Shown here: in pieces, positions 8,563 to 15,642 of the stretch
How positions within the stretch are numbered: the first letter of the stretch is position 1
Layout: each line of letters opens with the position of its first letter
Source of the DNA: a bacterium
Lineage (GTDB): Bacteria > Spirochaetota > Spirochaetia > JABEVK01
Length of the DNA: 30,332 bases
NCBI GenBank assembly: GCA_021782055.1
Contig: JAJXVP010000018.1
Location: 1-30,332 of the forward strand
Reading direction: 5' to 3'
Program-made: the position numbers and the translations under genes
The notes under the pieces: generated by a model
Seen by the model: only the letters and a program-made list of their open reading frames with translations
Told to the model about the DNA's origin: nothing
The model's database searches: none

Positions 8563-8933
8563 GGTTGTGCCGAACACTCCCTTGCGCCAGTCTTTGTGCC
8601 GCATTTTATGCAAACTAGAGCCTCAATGCTCATTCGGTTCAGACACTCCTGACCGTTTGCGTTTTTGTGGTGGCAAACCAAGACGTACCGAGTGACAACC
8701 CCACTTCGGCGACGAGTAAGGCTAAGCCTTTGCACAATCGCGTAAATGGTGGCACGTGTCGGCGGCGTTGTTCGGTCGTAGGTGTCTCGGAGTTCGCTAA
8801 AAACCGCAACCCGGCCAGCGTCGTCAATTTCCTCGATCAACTCCCGAATATCTTGTAGTGTCTTTGCAAAACTTCCACTGTCGAACTTCGGGTAGCGTTC
8901 GAGTAACCGCATTAAGAAATCTGGGGTATTCAT
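8544..8933 (-). CDS. Small protein with C-terminal zinc finger, unknown function
   Basis: 129 residues. The N-terminal ~65 residues are helical and acidic (SFAKTLQDIRELIEEIDDAG), followed by a segment with the look of a winged helix or HTH (PTRATIYAIVQRLSLTRRRS). The C-terminus has VCHHKNANGQEC then CIKCGTKTGARECS, giving a likely Cys/His metal site. A DNA-binding role is possible but not shown. The start ATG overlaps the stop of the replication gene upstream by four bases. The stop codon falls inside a 7-bp-stem hairpin at 8546-8562. It may act with the replication protein. Confidence 0.7.
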   Translation of the reverse strand: MNTPDFLMRLLERYPKFDSGSFAKTLQDIRELIEEIDDAGRVAVFSELRDTYDRTTPPTRATIYAIVQRLSLTRRRSGVVTRYVLVCHHKNANGQECLNRMSIEALVCIKCGTKTGARECSAQPGSLTA

Positions 8934-9775
8934 GCCTGGGCCCCCATAATCTGCGCAACAATTCGCTTTCGTCGCTCTTCCTCGGTCTCGGTGGCGTTTG
9001 GCGAATCTCGTTGTCGTCTACGTTCCTCTGCAACGGCGGTAAAAACCCATTTTCGGATTGCTAGGTAATCACTCTTCGCCGAATAGCCCTTGTAAGCGCG
9101 ATACTCGCTCAAAAACTCGATTGCCTCGTTACCGTCCGGCATTGCTAAGAGCTTTTCTCGTTCGGCGTCGGTGAGAAGGACGTTTTGGTGTTGGCCGTTG
9201 CGGTGTTTAGGTTCTTTGCTTGGTTTTTTTTGATCAACAGGTGACGCGCAAGAGCCAGCGTCGAAAGACGATGGCGGTATATATGCTAAATCAGAATCAG
9301 AATCAGAATCAGAATCAGAATCAGAATCAGAATCAGAATCAGAATCAGAATCAGAATAGTTCGGTTGGTATGTATATGGTATCGATACCGTATCTATACT
9401 GTATTGGTACCCATGCTGTGCCGCAAAAATCTTGACAGATTGTGGCAGCTCTTTTAGGATGGCTTCGATACCCGCTCTGATTTTAGACTTGGTGTCTGCT
9501 TTTTGATGTTTTGGCCAGCTTGGTATGATTACCCATTCGCCGCCGTGGTAGTATGCCTTTCCAGATTTGGCGAATTTGCCCATCATTACAATCAAGACTC
9601 GCTCGTCGTACCCGGTATCAAAAGCAATCCTGTCAAGCGTGATTTGATATATTCCTGCGACATTAGTTTGCGGGTTCGTGAGCAAGTAGATATACAAATA
9701 ACGCTCGGCAGGATCGAGTTTTCTTATCCAAGCGTCTGTCCAAAAACTTGTTGATATGTACCGCTGTGTCGCCAT
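8930..9775 (-). CDS. Phage replication initiator/organizer protein with Ser-Asp repeat linker
   Basis: 281 residues. Residues 1-120 (STSFWTDAWIRKLDPAERYL, LLTNPQTNVAGIYQI, GKAYYHGGEWVIIPSW) resemble the N-terminal winged-helix part of phage replisome organizers. Residues ~141-162 are 11 Ser-Asp pairs encoded by a perfect hexanucleotide array. After a charged linker, residues ~190-245 (GQHQNVLLTDAEREKL, IEFLSEYRAYKGY, DYLAIRKWVFTA) match the C-terminal DnaD-like or helicase-loader motif. In such proteins the N-part binds the origin, often located inside the gene itself, and the C-part recruits helicase. An AGGAGG ribosome binding site precedes the ATG. A small hairpin (9790-9807) sits just upstream. 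Confidence 0.82.
   Translation of the reverse strand: MATQRYISTSFWTDAWIRKLDPAERYLYIYLLTNPQTNVAGIYQITLDRIAFDTGYDERVLIVMMGKFAKSGKAYYHGGEWVIIPSWPKHQKADTKSKIRAGIEAILKELPQSVKIFAAQHGYQYSIDTVSIPYTYQPNYSDSDSDSDSDSDSDSDSDSDSDLAYIPPSSFDAGSCASPVDQKKPSKEPKHRNGQHQNVLLTDAEREKLLAMPDGNEAIEFLSEYRAYKGYSAKSDYLAIRKWVFTAVAEERRRQRDSPNATETEEERRKRIVAQIMGAQA
9289..9354. repeat. Eleven perfect AATCAG hexanucleotide repeats (candidate origin iterons)
   Basis: Eleven identical copies of AATCAG in direct tandem (66 bp), followed by a degenerate AATAGT. On the coding (minus) strand it reads TCTGAT and encodes Ser-Asp pairs. The period keeps the reading frame whatever the copy number. It lies between the two domains of the replication protein, where lambdoid-type phages often keep their origin iterons, so a role in initiation is possible. 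Simple slippage expansion of a tolerant linker is the plain alternative. Confidence 0.9.
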
Positions 9776-9836
9776 AACTCCTCCTGTTTGCCCCGTATCG
9801 CCGGGGCCACGCTGTCATGTCGAAGCAGTTGTTCTA

Positions 9837-10070
9837 CTACGCCCCGGCGTTGCGGGTGTTAAGAAATACCTCAAGTCCGCCCCTGTGCGTAGACTCCCAG
9901 AACGCCATGCGCCACAACGTGTCGTGCGTTTCTGATAGAATCTCTTCACAGCCAGACCAGCCGCCAGTTGCAACCTCAAGCCTGCCGGGGTTTATGCTAA
10001 TCGTCGCACGACCATAGCCCGTTGCATCGATAAGCGATTTAATGGCTCTCGCTCCACGGTAAAAATCCAT
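9837..10070 (-). CDS. Small conserved-looking phage protein, unknown function
   Basis: 77 residues from the ATG at 10070. The frame is open up to a TTG at 10139, which would give 100 residues. I chose the ATG because AAAGGTGA stands upstream of it, whereas nothing suitable precedes the TTG; neither start is certain. The core VATGGWSGCEEIL followed by WRMAFWESTHRGG resembles phage small proteins with the pattern tGGwS..EEii....fW...W.s..rGG. It lies between the replication gene and a small HTH gene, so it is probably an early gene. Confidence 0.6.
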   Translation of the reverse strand: MDFYRGARAIKSLIDATGYGRATISINPGRLEVATGGWSGCEEILSETHDTLWRMAFWESTHRGGLEVFLNTRNAGA

Positions 10071-10202
10071 CCCGGATAATTCACCTTTCAACCAAGAAAT
10101 ATCATCAGTTTCAGGATACCCATGTCCGCGCCGAAACAACGTGACGCCGGGCCAGCTTCCCTTACGCGGGGAACAGCTCCAATTTCTCGGATTGGTACCA
10201 AA

Positions 10203-10216
10203 GCTCTTTGCAGAGC
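10203..10216 (-). other. Small hairpin downstream of the 71-residue DNA-binding gene
   Basis: GCTCT and AGAGC flank a four-base loop (GCAA on the minus strand, a GNRA type). Only three T residues follow on the minus strand. It lies in the 150-bp gap after the gene ending at 10224 and could be a weak terminator or an mRNA 3'-end stabiliser. Confidence 0.3.
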
Positions 10217-10223
10217 ATTATTA

Positions 10224-10427
10224 TTAAGCCGTAAATTCTGCGACTTTAAATCCTATGATTTTATCAACCTGGTCAGGGTTATAGAGCTTCGCTGGTTTTC
10301 CAAACTTGCCCTCTTCAACAGGTTTCTCGTGACTCTTGACGCCGAAGTAATTCATGATGTTCCGAGCGATCTCAGGCTTAGTATTAAGCCTATAGGCGAC
10401 CTCCTTGATATTGATATAGTGGTGCAT
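10224..10427 (-). CDS. Small HTH (MerR/excisionase-like) protein
   Basis: 67 residues from the ATG at 10427. The frame is open back to 10460, but the inner ATG has a strong AAGGGGGA ribosome binding site about four bases upstream and avoids overlap with the preceding gene. The sequence INIKEVAYRLNTKPEIARNI then YFGVKSHEKP and KLYNPDQVDKII has the helix-turn-helix plus wing layout of small MerR-like or excisionase-like proteins. It follows the SbcDC fusion gene. A role as a regulator of replication or late genes is inferred only from fold and position. Confidence 0.68.
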   Translation of the reverse strand: MHHYINIKEVAYRLNTKPEIARNIMNYFGVKSHEKPVEEGKFGKPAKLYNPDQVDKIIGFKVAEFTA

Positions 10428-10449
10428 ATATTCCCCCTTCATCGTATAT

Positions 10450-13400
10450 TTACGCGGCAACGCCGCTTTCTTTTCGACCGGTAAGTTTCGCTATCTCGAT
10501 CTTTGTCTGAATCATTTCTTGTATTTCTGGGCTGTGAGATATCAAGATAGTGTGCCGTCTGCCGCTTTGTTTATGAGCCGCCTCGAGCATCCTTAAGTAC
10601 GTTACCTTTGACTCTGGGTCAAGCGCGCCGTCTGCTTCATCTTGGAACGCTGTTAGGAAAACAAGGTTTGTATTTCTGGCCCGGACAATCCCGAACGCAT
10701 CATACAAAGCCCGCTTAATCCAAACAGACTCACCGCCGGAAAGCGTCCGTATTTCCTGAGTATCGCCGGTCTCACTATCGAGAACCTCGATGAGAAAATC
10801 CTCGATTTGCTTCTGCGCCTTACCGGAACCGCTAAGCCGTGTAGTCTGGAAGTTGATCTGGTACCGACTGCCAAAGGCGTCCCTTAGGAGCCCGTTCGCG
10901 ATAGCGGAAATACTCGGTGCGATAGCATCAAGCTCGAGGGCTTGGATACCTTTATCGCCGAACGCTATCTCAAGTAATCGCCATTCCGCCGCCTCGGTTT
11001 GTAGCGTCTTGATGTCGGTCTCAATGGCTTTGATCTGCGCGGTGTCCTCATCGAGTTTATAGAGCTCACGAGTCAATGAGGCGTGTTCGGTTTCGAAACG
11101 CACGAGTTCAAGACCAGAATCGTGCAGACGTTTTTGAACGGTAATGTGTTCAACTTTAGCCGCCTCTAGATCAATAGCTACTTGTGGATTTAGCTTTGAT
11201 CTCAGTTCGTTTAGTTGCGCCTCAAGTGCCGACAACTTAGCCTTCGAACTCGCGATATTGATCTTAAGTCCTTCGATCATCCCCGAAGCCCTAGACGCTT
11301 CCTCGATAACAATTCGTGCGCCCTCCGGATCCGTGAACGCCATCAACCCCTTGATCCTTGATGTCTCTGATCCATCAAATGGACCGATCAAAGATGGTGG
11401 CGGGATGAACAAAGACTCTTCTAAAATAGGCTTGGTTTCCTCGATGTCGATTAACGCTTTGACGGCTTGTTCGTGGCGAGATACCAGCTCTGATAGTGTC
11501 TCTTTGAGGCCGTGCAATTCGACCTTTTTTGCCTCAACTTTAGCTTTCTTAGCATCAAGGTCCGCACGGATCTTGACCCGAGAGTCCTCCGGCAATAACT
11601 GTCCGCAGGTATCGCAGTTTTCTTTGATCGGCTTCGATGCCTCAGCCTCATCACGTTTGATCCCCTCTTCAAGGATCATGATGACATGACGTGCGCCATC
11701 TAATTCTTTTTCGGCGACACGCTCAACAACCTCTGCGGCTTTAACGGTTTTTTCAAACTCAGCTAAACGAGCTTGGTATACCGAGCGGTCTGCGGCCACC
11801 TTCTTATCATGCTCTACACGAAATTGATTGACGCGATCTTGCTCCGCTTTCACTGCCTCGAGGTATGTCTGATATTTTTTAGTCTCGACTTCAAGCGCGG
11901 CACTCAAGGCCGCGTAGTCCTTAACCTCTCTCTCGGCATCCGACTTCTGAGCAAGTTTTTCTTCGAGTCCCAGAATCTGCGATTCAAACCCAGCGATAAT
12001 GTTCCTTAGTTGATCGGCATCGACTCGAGTCTTTTGGCCCTCGGATATGATTCGGATTTGCTCATCTTGCTGTTTGGTTAACTCGCTGACCACCGAGGCT
12101 TTCTTTTCTTGGAGTACCGTCAAGACATTCAGATCCCCTTTGATCTCTTCGATCTGGCTTAGGGCGTGGGCTATCGTTTCTATGAGTATCGTCCGGTCAG
12201 GGAGACGGGCGGTCAAGACGTTCGCCTCAGCGGTTTTGGTTGCCACTGTACTCTCGATCGTGGCCGCCTTGGCCTTGGCTAGGTCCTTGTATGCCTCAAG
12301 ATATTCGAGCCCGCAAAGTGACGAGAACAAGGCCTTGCGTTCACCAGCTGTCGATTCGGCAAGATCCGGCAGATTTTTAGGTTGCCGTTGTGTAACGAAC
12401 GCGCTTCGAAGAAATAGCTCCATGCTCCCGAAAAGCTTGTTAACAGCGGAGACATAATCATCCTTGCGTCCGGTTATCCCAGGGAGTGGTTGCCACGCAC
12501 CCGAGGAGTCTTTCTGGTAAAGGAAGTATTCTGTGGATCCCGATGCTGTTGCGGCATTGATCAAGATTTGTGCGCGATATTGGGCCCCCGTTAGCTCATC
12601 CGTCCAGTACAGATCACGGAAGCTGTCGCGCAGTCGAAAGTGCTCTTTCAATGTTCCGTCACGGGTATGCAACTGCGGCCACGGGTGCATGTTCTCGATG
12701 AGCGTGGTCTTACCAGCGCCGTTCTGTCCGATGAGGCTAACTAACCCTGGGGCGATTTTCTCAAAGTCAAGATCAATTTCATCCAGACCCGATTTTTTCC
12801 AGAGTCCAATGGCACCTCGCAGAATTATTCGGTCAATCCGGATTCGGCTCCCGTGTCCGACAACGCCGGATGTTTCGGCCTCTTTCTCCAGCTCATCAGC
12901 CTTGAGAAGGACTGTCTCGGTGATTTCTCTCTTTGAATTCTCCGCCCAGAGCGATACTTTGTCACGCGGTCGTTTCTGCTGTGCAATGTCGCCCACTCGG
13001 ACGGTTTCTGTCGGCCTTACATTGAGGACGACAATCGATCCGTCAATCGCGCCCTGTAGTTTAAGACGACTCATCAGGTGCGCCATATCGATCTGCGAAG
13101 CCTGATCCTTGTCACACGTCACCTCAAGTTTAACTCGTGCGCCCTGGATCACGGGTTCGTGTTTCGCGACGTCAAGTGAAAACATATCTCGCTCGGCGGT
13201 TGTGCGAATCGTTTGATTGCGGGGATGCTCGAAGGATATTCGGGCGACAGTGTGCGATCCAGGCAGGACATTAACGAGGTTACATCCAGCCTCGTGAGTT
13301 TCGCCGAAATCAACCGGGTATGCGCTCCCACAATAGTAGGCAGGAAGGCCGATTGATTCGCCGACCCTTTGAGGTTCGTGAATGTCACCCATTGCGATAT

Positions 13401-14082
13401 AGTCGGCTCCGACAAGTGCAAGATCATCAACAGACGGCCTAAGTCCAGCGCCAGCGTCAAGGATGTCTCCAGTCTGGAGCCGAGCCCCTGCCACCTGACC
13501 GTGGTAAACCAGCACGGTAGGGACACTGACGTGGCTGGTGAGTCCCCGACGCATTGCACCAAGTCCAGCAAACAACCCACGGAGGGCATTGCGGATAGCG
13601 GCCTCGGCATCGTCTCGATTATCAACCATCGATGTCAGCCACTTCTTATTGGGCTCAGGTACACCAAAAAGTAATGCGGTGGCCAGAGGATGGAGTTTAG
13701 CCGCTCCTTCTGGCATCTGTATAATCTCGCTTCCGTTCGGAGTGTTGAAGACCTGATATGCAATTCCCGGTTGTAGCAAGGTTATGGGATGGCGTGTATC
13801 CAAGGTTTCGAAAACCTCAAGCGATCCCTCGACATCGTGCGTGGGAGTACCGTAAATCATGGCAACAGGGGCGACATCTGCGAGCTCACCGATAGCCGTG
13901 ACGAACTCGATAAAGTGCGCTCCTGCGACATTGAGAACCGCACGGTCCCAGGTGTCGCCAGCAAGAACAATCAGGGATACCGTTTCGCGTAGCGCGGTTT
14001 TTTTGGCAATGCGAAGACTTTGGAGAACTTCTTTCGCCCGTTCGCCCCGGGCGTGTAGGTCAGCTAGATGGAGTAATTTCAT
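10450..14082 (-). CDS. Single-chain SbcD-SbcC (Mre11-Rad50) fusion nuclease
   Basis: 1210 residues in one uninterrupted frame. Residues 1 to ~400 are an SbcD/Mre11-type calcineurin-like phosphoesterase: HLADLHARG (D8, H10), AGDTWD (D43), YGTPTHD (79-83), VYHGQ (H194), MGDIHEP (233-235). Residues ~415-1210 are SbcC/Rad50: Walker A GQNGAGKT (452-459), Q-loop FVTQRQ, long coiled coils, zinc hook CDTCGQ (C823, C826), signature LSGGES (1114-1119), Walker B and D-loop DEADGALD (D1148, E1149), and ILISHSPE (H1183). These are normally two proteins forming an end-processing complex for double-strand breaks. The ABC ATPase half looks intact. The nuclease half has Thr for the usual Asn in GNHD, and Asp for the first His of GHxH. 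The start overlaps the preceding gene by four bases. Confidence 0.93.
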   Translation of the reverse strand: MKLLHLADLHARGERAKEVLQSLRIAKKTALRETVSLIVLAGDTWDRAVLNVAGAHFIEFVTAIGELADVAPVAMIYGTPTHDVEGSLEVFETLDTRHPITLLQPGIAYQVFNTPNGSEIIQMPEGAAKLHPLATALLFGVPEPNKKWLTSMVDNRDDAEAAIRNALRGLFAGLGAMRRGLTSHVSVPTVLVYHGQVAGARLQTGDILDAGAGLRPSVDDLALVGADYIAMGDIHEPQRVGESIGLPAYYCGSAYPVDFGETHEAGCNLVNVLPGSHTVARISFEHPRNQTIRTTAERDMFSLDVAKHEPVIQGARVKLEVTCDKDQASQIDMAHLMSRLKLQGAIDGSIVVLNVRPTETVRVGDIAQQKRPRDKVSLWAENSKREITETVLLKADELEKEAETSGVVGHGSRIRIDRIILRGAIGLWKKSGLDEIDLDFEKIAPGLVSLIGQNGAGKTTLIENMHPWPQLHTRDGTLKEHFRLRDSFRDLYWTDELTGAQYRAQILINAATASGSTEYFLYQKDSSGAWQPLPGITGRKDDYVSAVNKLFGSMELFLRSAFVTQRQPKNLPDLAESTAGERKALFSSLCGLEYLEAYKDLAKAKAATIESTVATKTAEANVLTARLPDRTILIETIAHALSQIEEIKGDLNVLTVLQEKKASVVSELTKQQDEQIRIISEGQKTRVDADQLRNIIAGFESQILGLEEKLAQKSDAEREVKDYAALSAALEVETKKYQTYLEAVKAEQDRVNQFRVEHDKKVAADRSVYQARLAEFEKTVKAAEVVERVAEKELDGARHVIMILEEGIKRDEAEASKPIKENCDTCGQLLPEDSRVKIRADLDAKKAKVEAKKVELHGLKETLSELVSRHEQAVKALIDIEETKPILEESLFIPPPSLIGPFDGSETSRIKGLMAFTDPEGARIVIEEASRASGMIEGLKINIASSKAKLSALEAQLNELRSKLNPQVAIDLEAAKVEHITVQKRLHDSGLELVRFETEHASLTRELYKLDEDTAQIKAIETDIKTLQTEAAEWRLLEIAFGDKGIQALELDAIAPSISAIANGLLRDAFGSRYQINFQTTRLSGSGKAQKQIEDFLIEVLDSETGDTQEIRTLSGGESVWIKRALYDAFGIVRARNTNLVFLTAFQDEADGALDPESKVTYLRMLEAAHKQSGRRHTILISHSPEIQEMIQTKIEIAKLTGRKESGVAA

Positions 14083-15074
14083 GATTGATCTCCGAAGCGG
14101 ACGCCGCGTTTAACAAGGACGTTTTTAATGCCATTCAGGCATGCATCAAGATCGACTTCCTGGCAGTCTTTCTGCTCGACCAGCGTTTTCGCATAGTTCA
14201 GTCCCTCGGGATGGATCTTATCACTGTATTTCATGATCAAATCTTGGAGTGCAGCTTTCTTGAGTGTCTTTGGATCGGGCGGAAGGACGTCGTCATCGTC
14301 TTCATATTTGGGAGGTACGCTCACCCCAACTGCTGGTGTAACGTTGATCGGTTCCCGATGATCATCAGGCGACGCGAGTTGCGGTTGTCCCATATTCCCA
14401 CCGTAGAGTGCCATCGTGTTACCGGAGATATTTGCCAGCATGGCCTTGGCGACCATTTCATTCTTCGCGTTCACGATGATGCGAGAGAACAAAAAAACCT
14501 TGCTTGATGAGTCTGGATCGTTCTTGTCAAACAGTCCTTTGAAGCCGGTCTGCATGCCGAGCATCATTAACGTTGCGCGGTTTCGAGCGCCTGTGTTAGC
14601 CCGTTGCCGGCCTACCTTCATCAGCTGGACCTTTTCTTGAGCCAGCTCGCGTTCGGTATATTCGCGACTGGTTTTCTCCCGGTTTACCCATTCTGTTTTA
14701 CCAGCAAGTCGCAGTTCCTCAAGCCGTACGTCAGGGTCAAATTCATACTCACAGGGGGCACCAAGTTGCATCTTGCCATCGGGGCCCATGACCATAGCTT
14801 GCGTTGTTCCAATGTACGCAGATCCTTCCTTGCGAGTCGTTTCGCCGAGGGTGTTGAAACTGATACCGGCGGCCGATGCGAACTTATCGAGAGTTTCTTT
14901 CTTTGGACTGTAGCTACCAGCTAAATTGTGGAACTCGTCCTTACGAACCTCAACAGCCTCAATCTGAACTTCGAGCAGTGGTGATAACTCGTCCAGGTGA
15001 CTTGGTTTGATGAACGACAAAGGGTTCTTGGATTTGTATTGATCGATGAACTTAAGTGCGGCTTCGCGCGTCAT
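14079..15074 (-). CDS. Candidate phage recombination (ssDNA-annealing/RecT-like) protein
   Basis: 331 residues. I do not firmly recognise the family. The layout is reminiscent of phage annealing-type proteins: an N-terminal region with KKETLDKFASAAGISF, a middle GSAYIGTTQAMV, then CEYEFDPDVRLEEL, and a helical ARNRATLMMLGMQTGF motif (compare the conserved E/R-rich helix before LG in that group). The C-terminal ~110 residues contain an acidic linker (KYEDDDDVLPPDP), like the tails of ssDNA-binding proteins. It directly precedes the SbcDC fusion with a four-base ATGA overlap, and nuclease plus annealing protein is a common phage pairing. An AAGGAG ribosome binding site precedes the ATG. The function is inferred. 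Confidence 0.5.
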   Translation of the reverse strand: MTREAALKFIDQYKSKNPLSFIKPSHLDELSPLLEVQIEAVEVRKDEFHNLAGSYSPKKETLDKFASAAGISFNTLGETTRKEGSAYIGTTQAMVMGPDGKMQLGAPCEYEFDPDVRLEELRLAGKTEWVNREKTSREYTERELAQEKVQLMKVGRQRANTGARNRATLMMLGMQTGFKGLFDKNDPDSSSKVFLFSRIIVNAKNEMVAKAMLANISGNTMALYGGNMGQPQLASPDDHREPINVTPAVGVSVPPKYEDDDDVLPPDPKTLKKAALQDLIMKYSDKIHPEGLNYAKTLVEQKDCQEVDLDACLNGIKNVLVKRGVRFGDQS

Positions 15075-15289
15075 GATGCGTCTCCTTGGATTTGGATGCC
15101 ATTAACTTCCAGGAATTCTGGGAACGACATGGCTGGTTTTATATTTAGATTGGCGGCGTAACCTGGGACGTCACCCCGGATTAGAGCCCCGAAAAGCTGG
15201 AACGCTGTGAGGCCTGGCATCGTTAAAGTTCCGTCGATGCCTCTTGACCATCCGTCTGGTATGGCCTTATCTTGGATGTGGGTTATCAC
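15071..15289 (-). CDS. Small protein upstream of the recombination genes, unknown
   Basis: 72 residues from a GTG at 15287-15289, chosen because AAGGGGGG lies four bases before it. The frame stays open to another GTG at 15361, which would add a basic segment (CWAKKRAARQRL) encoded across an A8 run and two hairpins; that start lacks a well-placed ribosome binding site. The protein has no recognised domain (IPDGWSRGIDGTLTMPG, FPEFLEVNGIQI). Its stop overlaps the start of the 331-residue gene by four bases, so it is probably co-translated with the recombination cassette. Confidence 0.6.
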   Translation of the reverse strand: MITHIQDKAIPDGWSRGIDGTLTMPGLTAFQLFGALIRGDVPGYAANLNIKPAMSFPEFLEVNGIQIQGDAS

Positions 15290-15306
15290 ATTACCCCCCT
15301 TATTTG

Positions 15307-15335
15307 AGAGTCGCTGGCGGGCGGCTCTTTTTTTT
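15307..15335 (+). terminator. Possible plus-strand intrinsic terminator
   Basis: AGAGTCG (15307-15313) pairs with CGGCTCT (15322-15328, one G-U pair) around an eight-base GC-rich loop, followed by eight T residues (15328-15335). On the plus strand this is a standard terminator layout. No plus-strand gene ends just before it, so it may block antisense transcription toward 15.3-15.8 kb, or be fortuitous structure. On the minus strand the same tract is an A8 run followed by a hairpin. Confidence 0.4.
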
Positions 15336-15362
15336 GCCCAGCAACGCTGGGTATTGACCACG

Positions 15363-15542
15363 TCAAAGCACTACCTCCTTTTTTGATAGCGTCTTTCGGG
15401 CTTCGATAGCCTCCTCGAGTAAAATCAGAATCATTTCGCTTCGCCTTCGCCCAAAACTTTGAGCTTGACGATCTATCTCCTCTATTACCCAACGCGGCGA
15501 CCTGAAGGCCGTCTGAACATCTTTTCGCTCAAGAGTAATCAT
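15363..15542 (-). CDS. Ribbon-helix-helix DNA-binding protein (leftward member of divergent pair)
   Basis: 59 residues from the ATG at 15542, selected because GGAGG lies seven bases upstream; an upstream GTG or TTG would add seven residues. The sequence ERKDVQTAFRSPRWVIEEID, followed by GRRRSEMILILLEEAIEARK, fits a ribbon-helix-helix fold: a short beta-strand, a first helix, a turn with R/S, then a second helix. Such dimers bind 6-bp half-sites through paired beta-strands. It is transcribed away from a second RHH gene at 15643, and three GTATAC-type boxes overlie its promoter, so autoregulation is likely. It heads the recombination module. Confidence 0.75.
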   Translation of the reverse strand: MITLERKDVQTAFRSPRWVIEEIDRQAQSFGRRRSEMILILLEEAIEARKTLSKKEVVL

Positions 15543-15554
15543 CTCAGCGCCTCC

Positions 15555-15630
15555 GTATACCAATATATACTATCGTATACCATTGTCAACACCTAAACAA
15601 GAAAAAACTGAATTCTCTGACGTTGTATAC
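15555..15630. promoter_or_regulatory. GTATAC operator boxes between divergent RHH genes
   Basis: GTATAC at 15555-15560, ATATAC at 15565-15570, GTATAC at 15575-15580, spaced exactly 10 bp apart (one helical turn), plus a fourth GTATAC at 15625-15630 before the rightward gene. Each is a 6-bp palindrome or one mismatch from it. RHH repressors typically bind such phased short sites cooperatively. Confidence 0.65.
15562..15589 (-). promoter_or_regulatory. Leftward promoter of the RHH/recombination operon
   Basis: On the minus strand, TTGACA (15584-15589) is followed after 16 bases by TATATT (15562-15567), close to the sigma-70 consensus. The predicted start near 15555 lies 13 bases before the ATG, leaving room for the GGAGG site. 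GTATAC boxes cover the spacer, the -10 and the start point. Confidence 0.7.
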
Positions 15631-15642
15631 CGATAAAGAAAC

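Noticed and set aside
8380..8613. Minus-strand open frame of 77 codons between the two zinc-finger genes
   Set aside because: Its first third overlaps the 129-residue gene out of frame, it has no ribosome binding site at its starts, and its composition is unlike a folded protein. The short Cys-containing tail (MPLMGKVASKRICDEMCGD) is left open but not supported.
9289..9354. CRISPR-like tandem repeat
   Set aside because: The unit is six bases with no spacers, inside a coding gene.
9220..9435. Plus-strand open frame through the hexanucleotide array (Asn-Gln repeats)
   Set aside because: It is an out-of-strand shadow of the replication gene; the array is open in several frames because it lacks stop codons.
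9790..9807. GCCCCG/CGGGGC hairpin before the replication gene as a terminator
   Set aside because: No T tract follows on either strand; it lies just upstream of the ribosome binding site and may only be a leader structure.
11144..11689. Long plus-strand frame of 181 codons opposite the SbcC coiled coil
   Set aside because: It is antisense to the well-supported fusion gene, and its Ser/Leu-rich content is the usual mirror of Glu/Lys/Leu-rich coiled-coil codons.
12281..14082. Possibility that the SbcD-SbcC fusion is an assembly artefact
   Set aside because: The frame is open without interruption, and the linker between domains is charged and plausible as protein. No stop or repeat marks a join. 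Raw reads would still be the final test.
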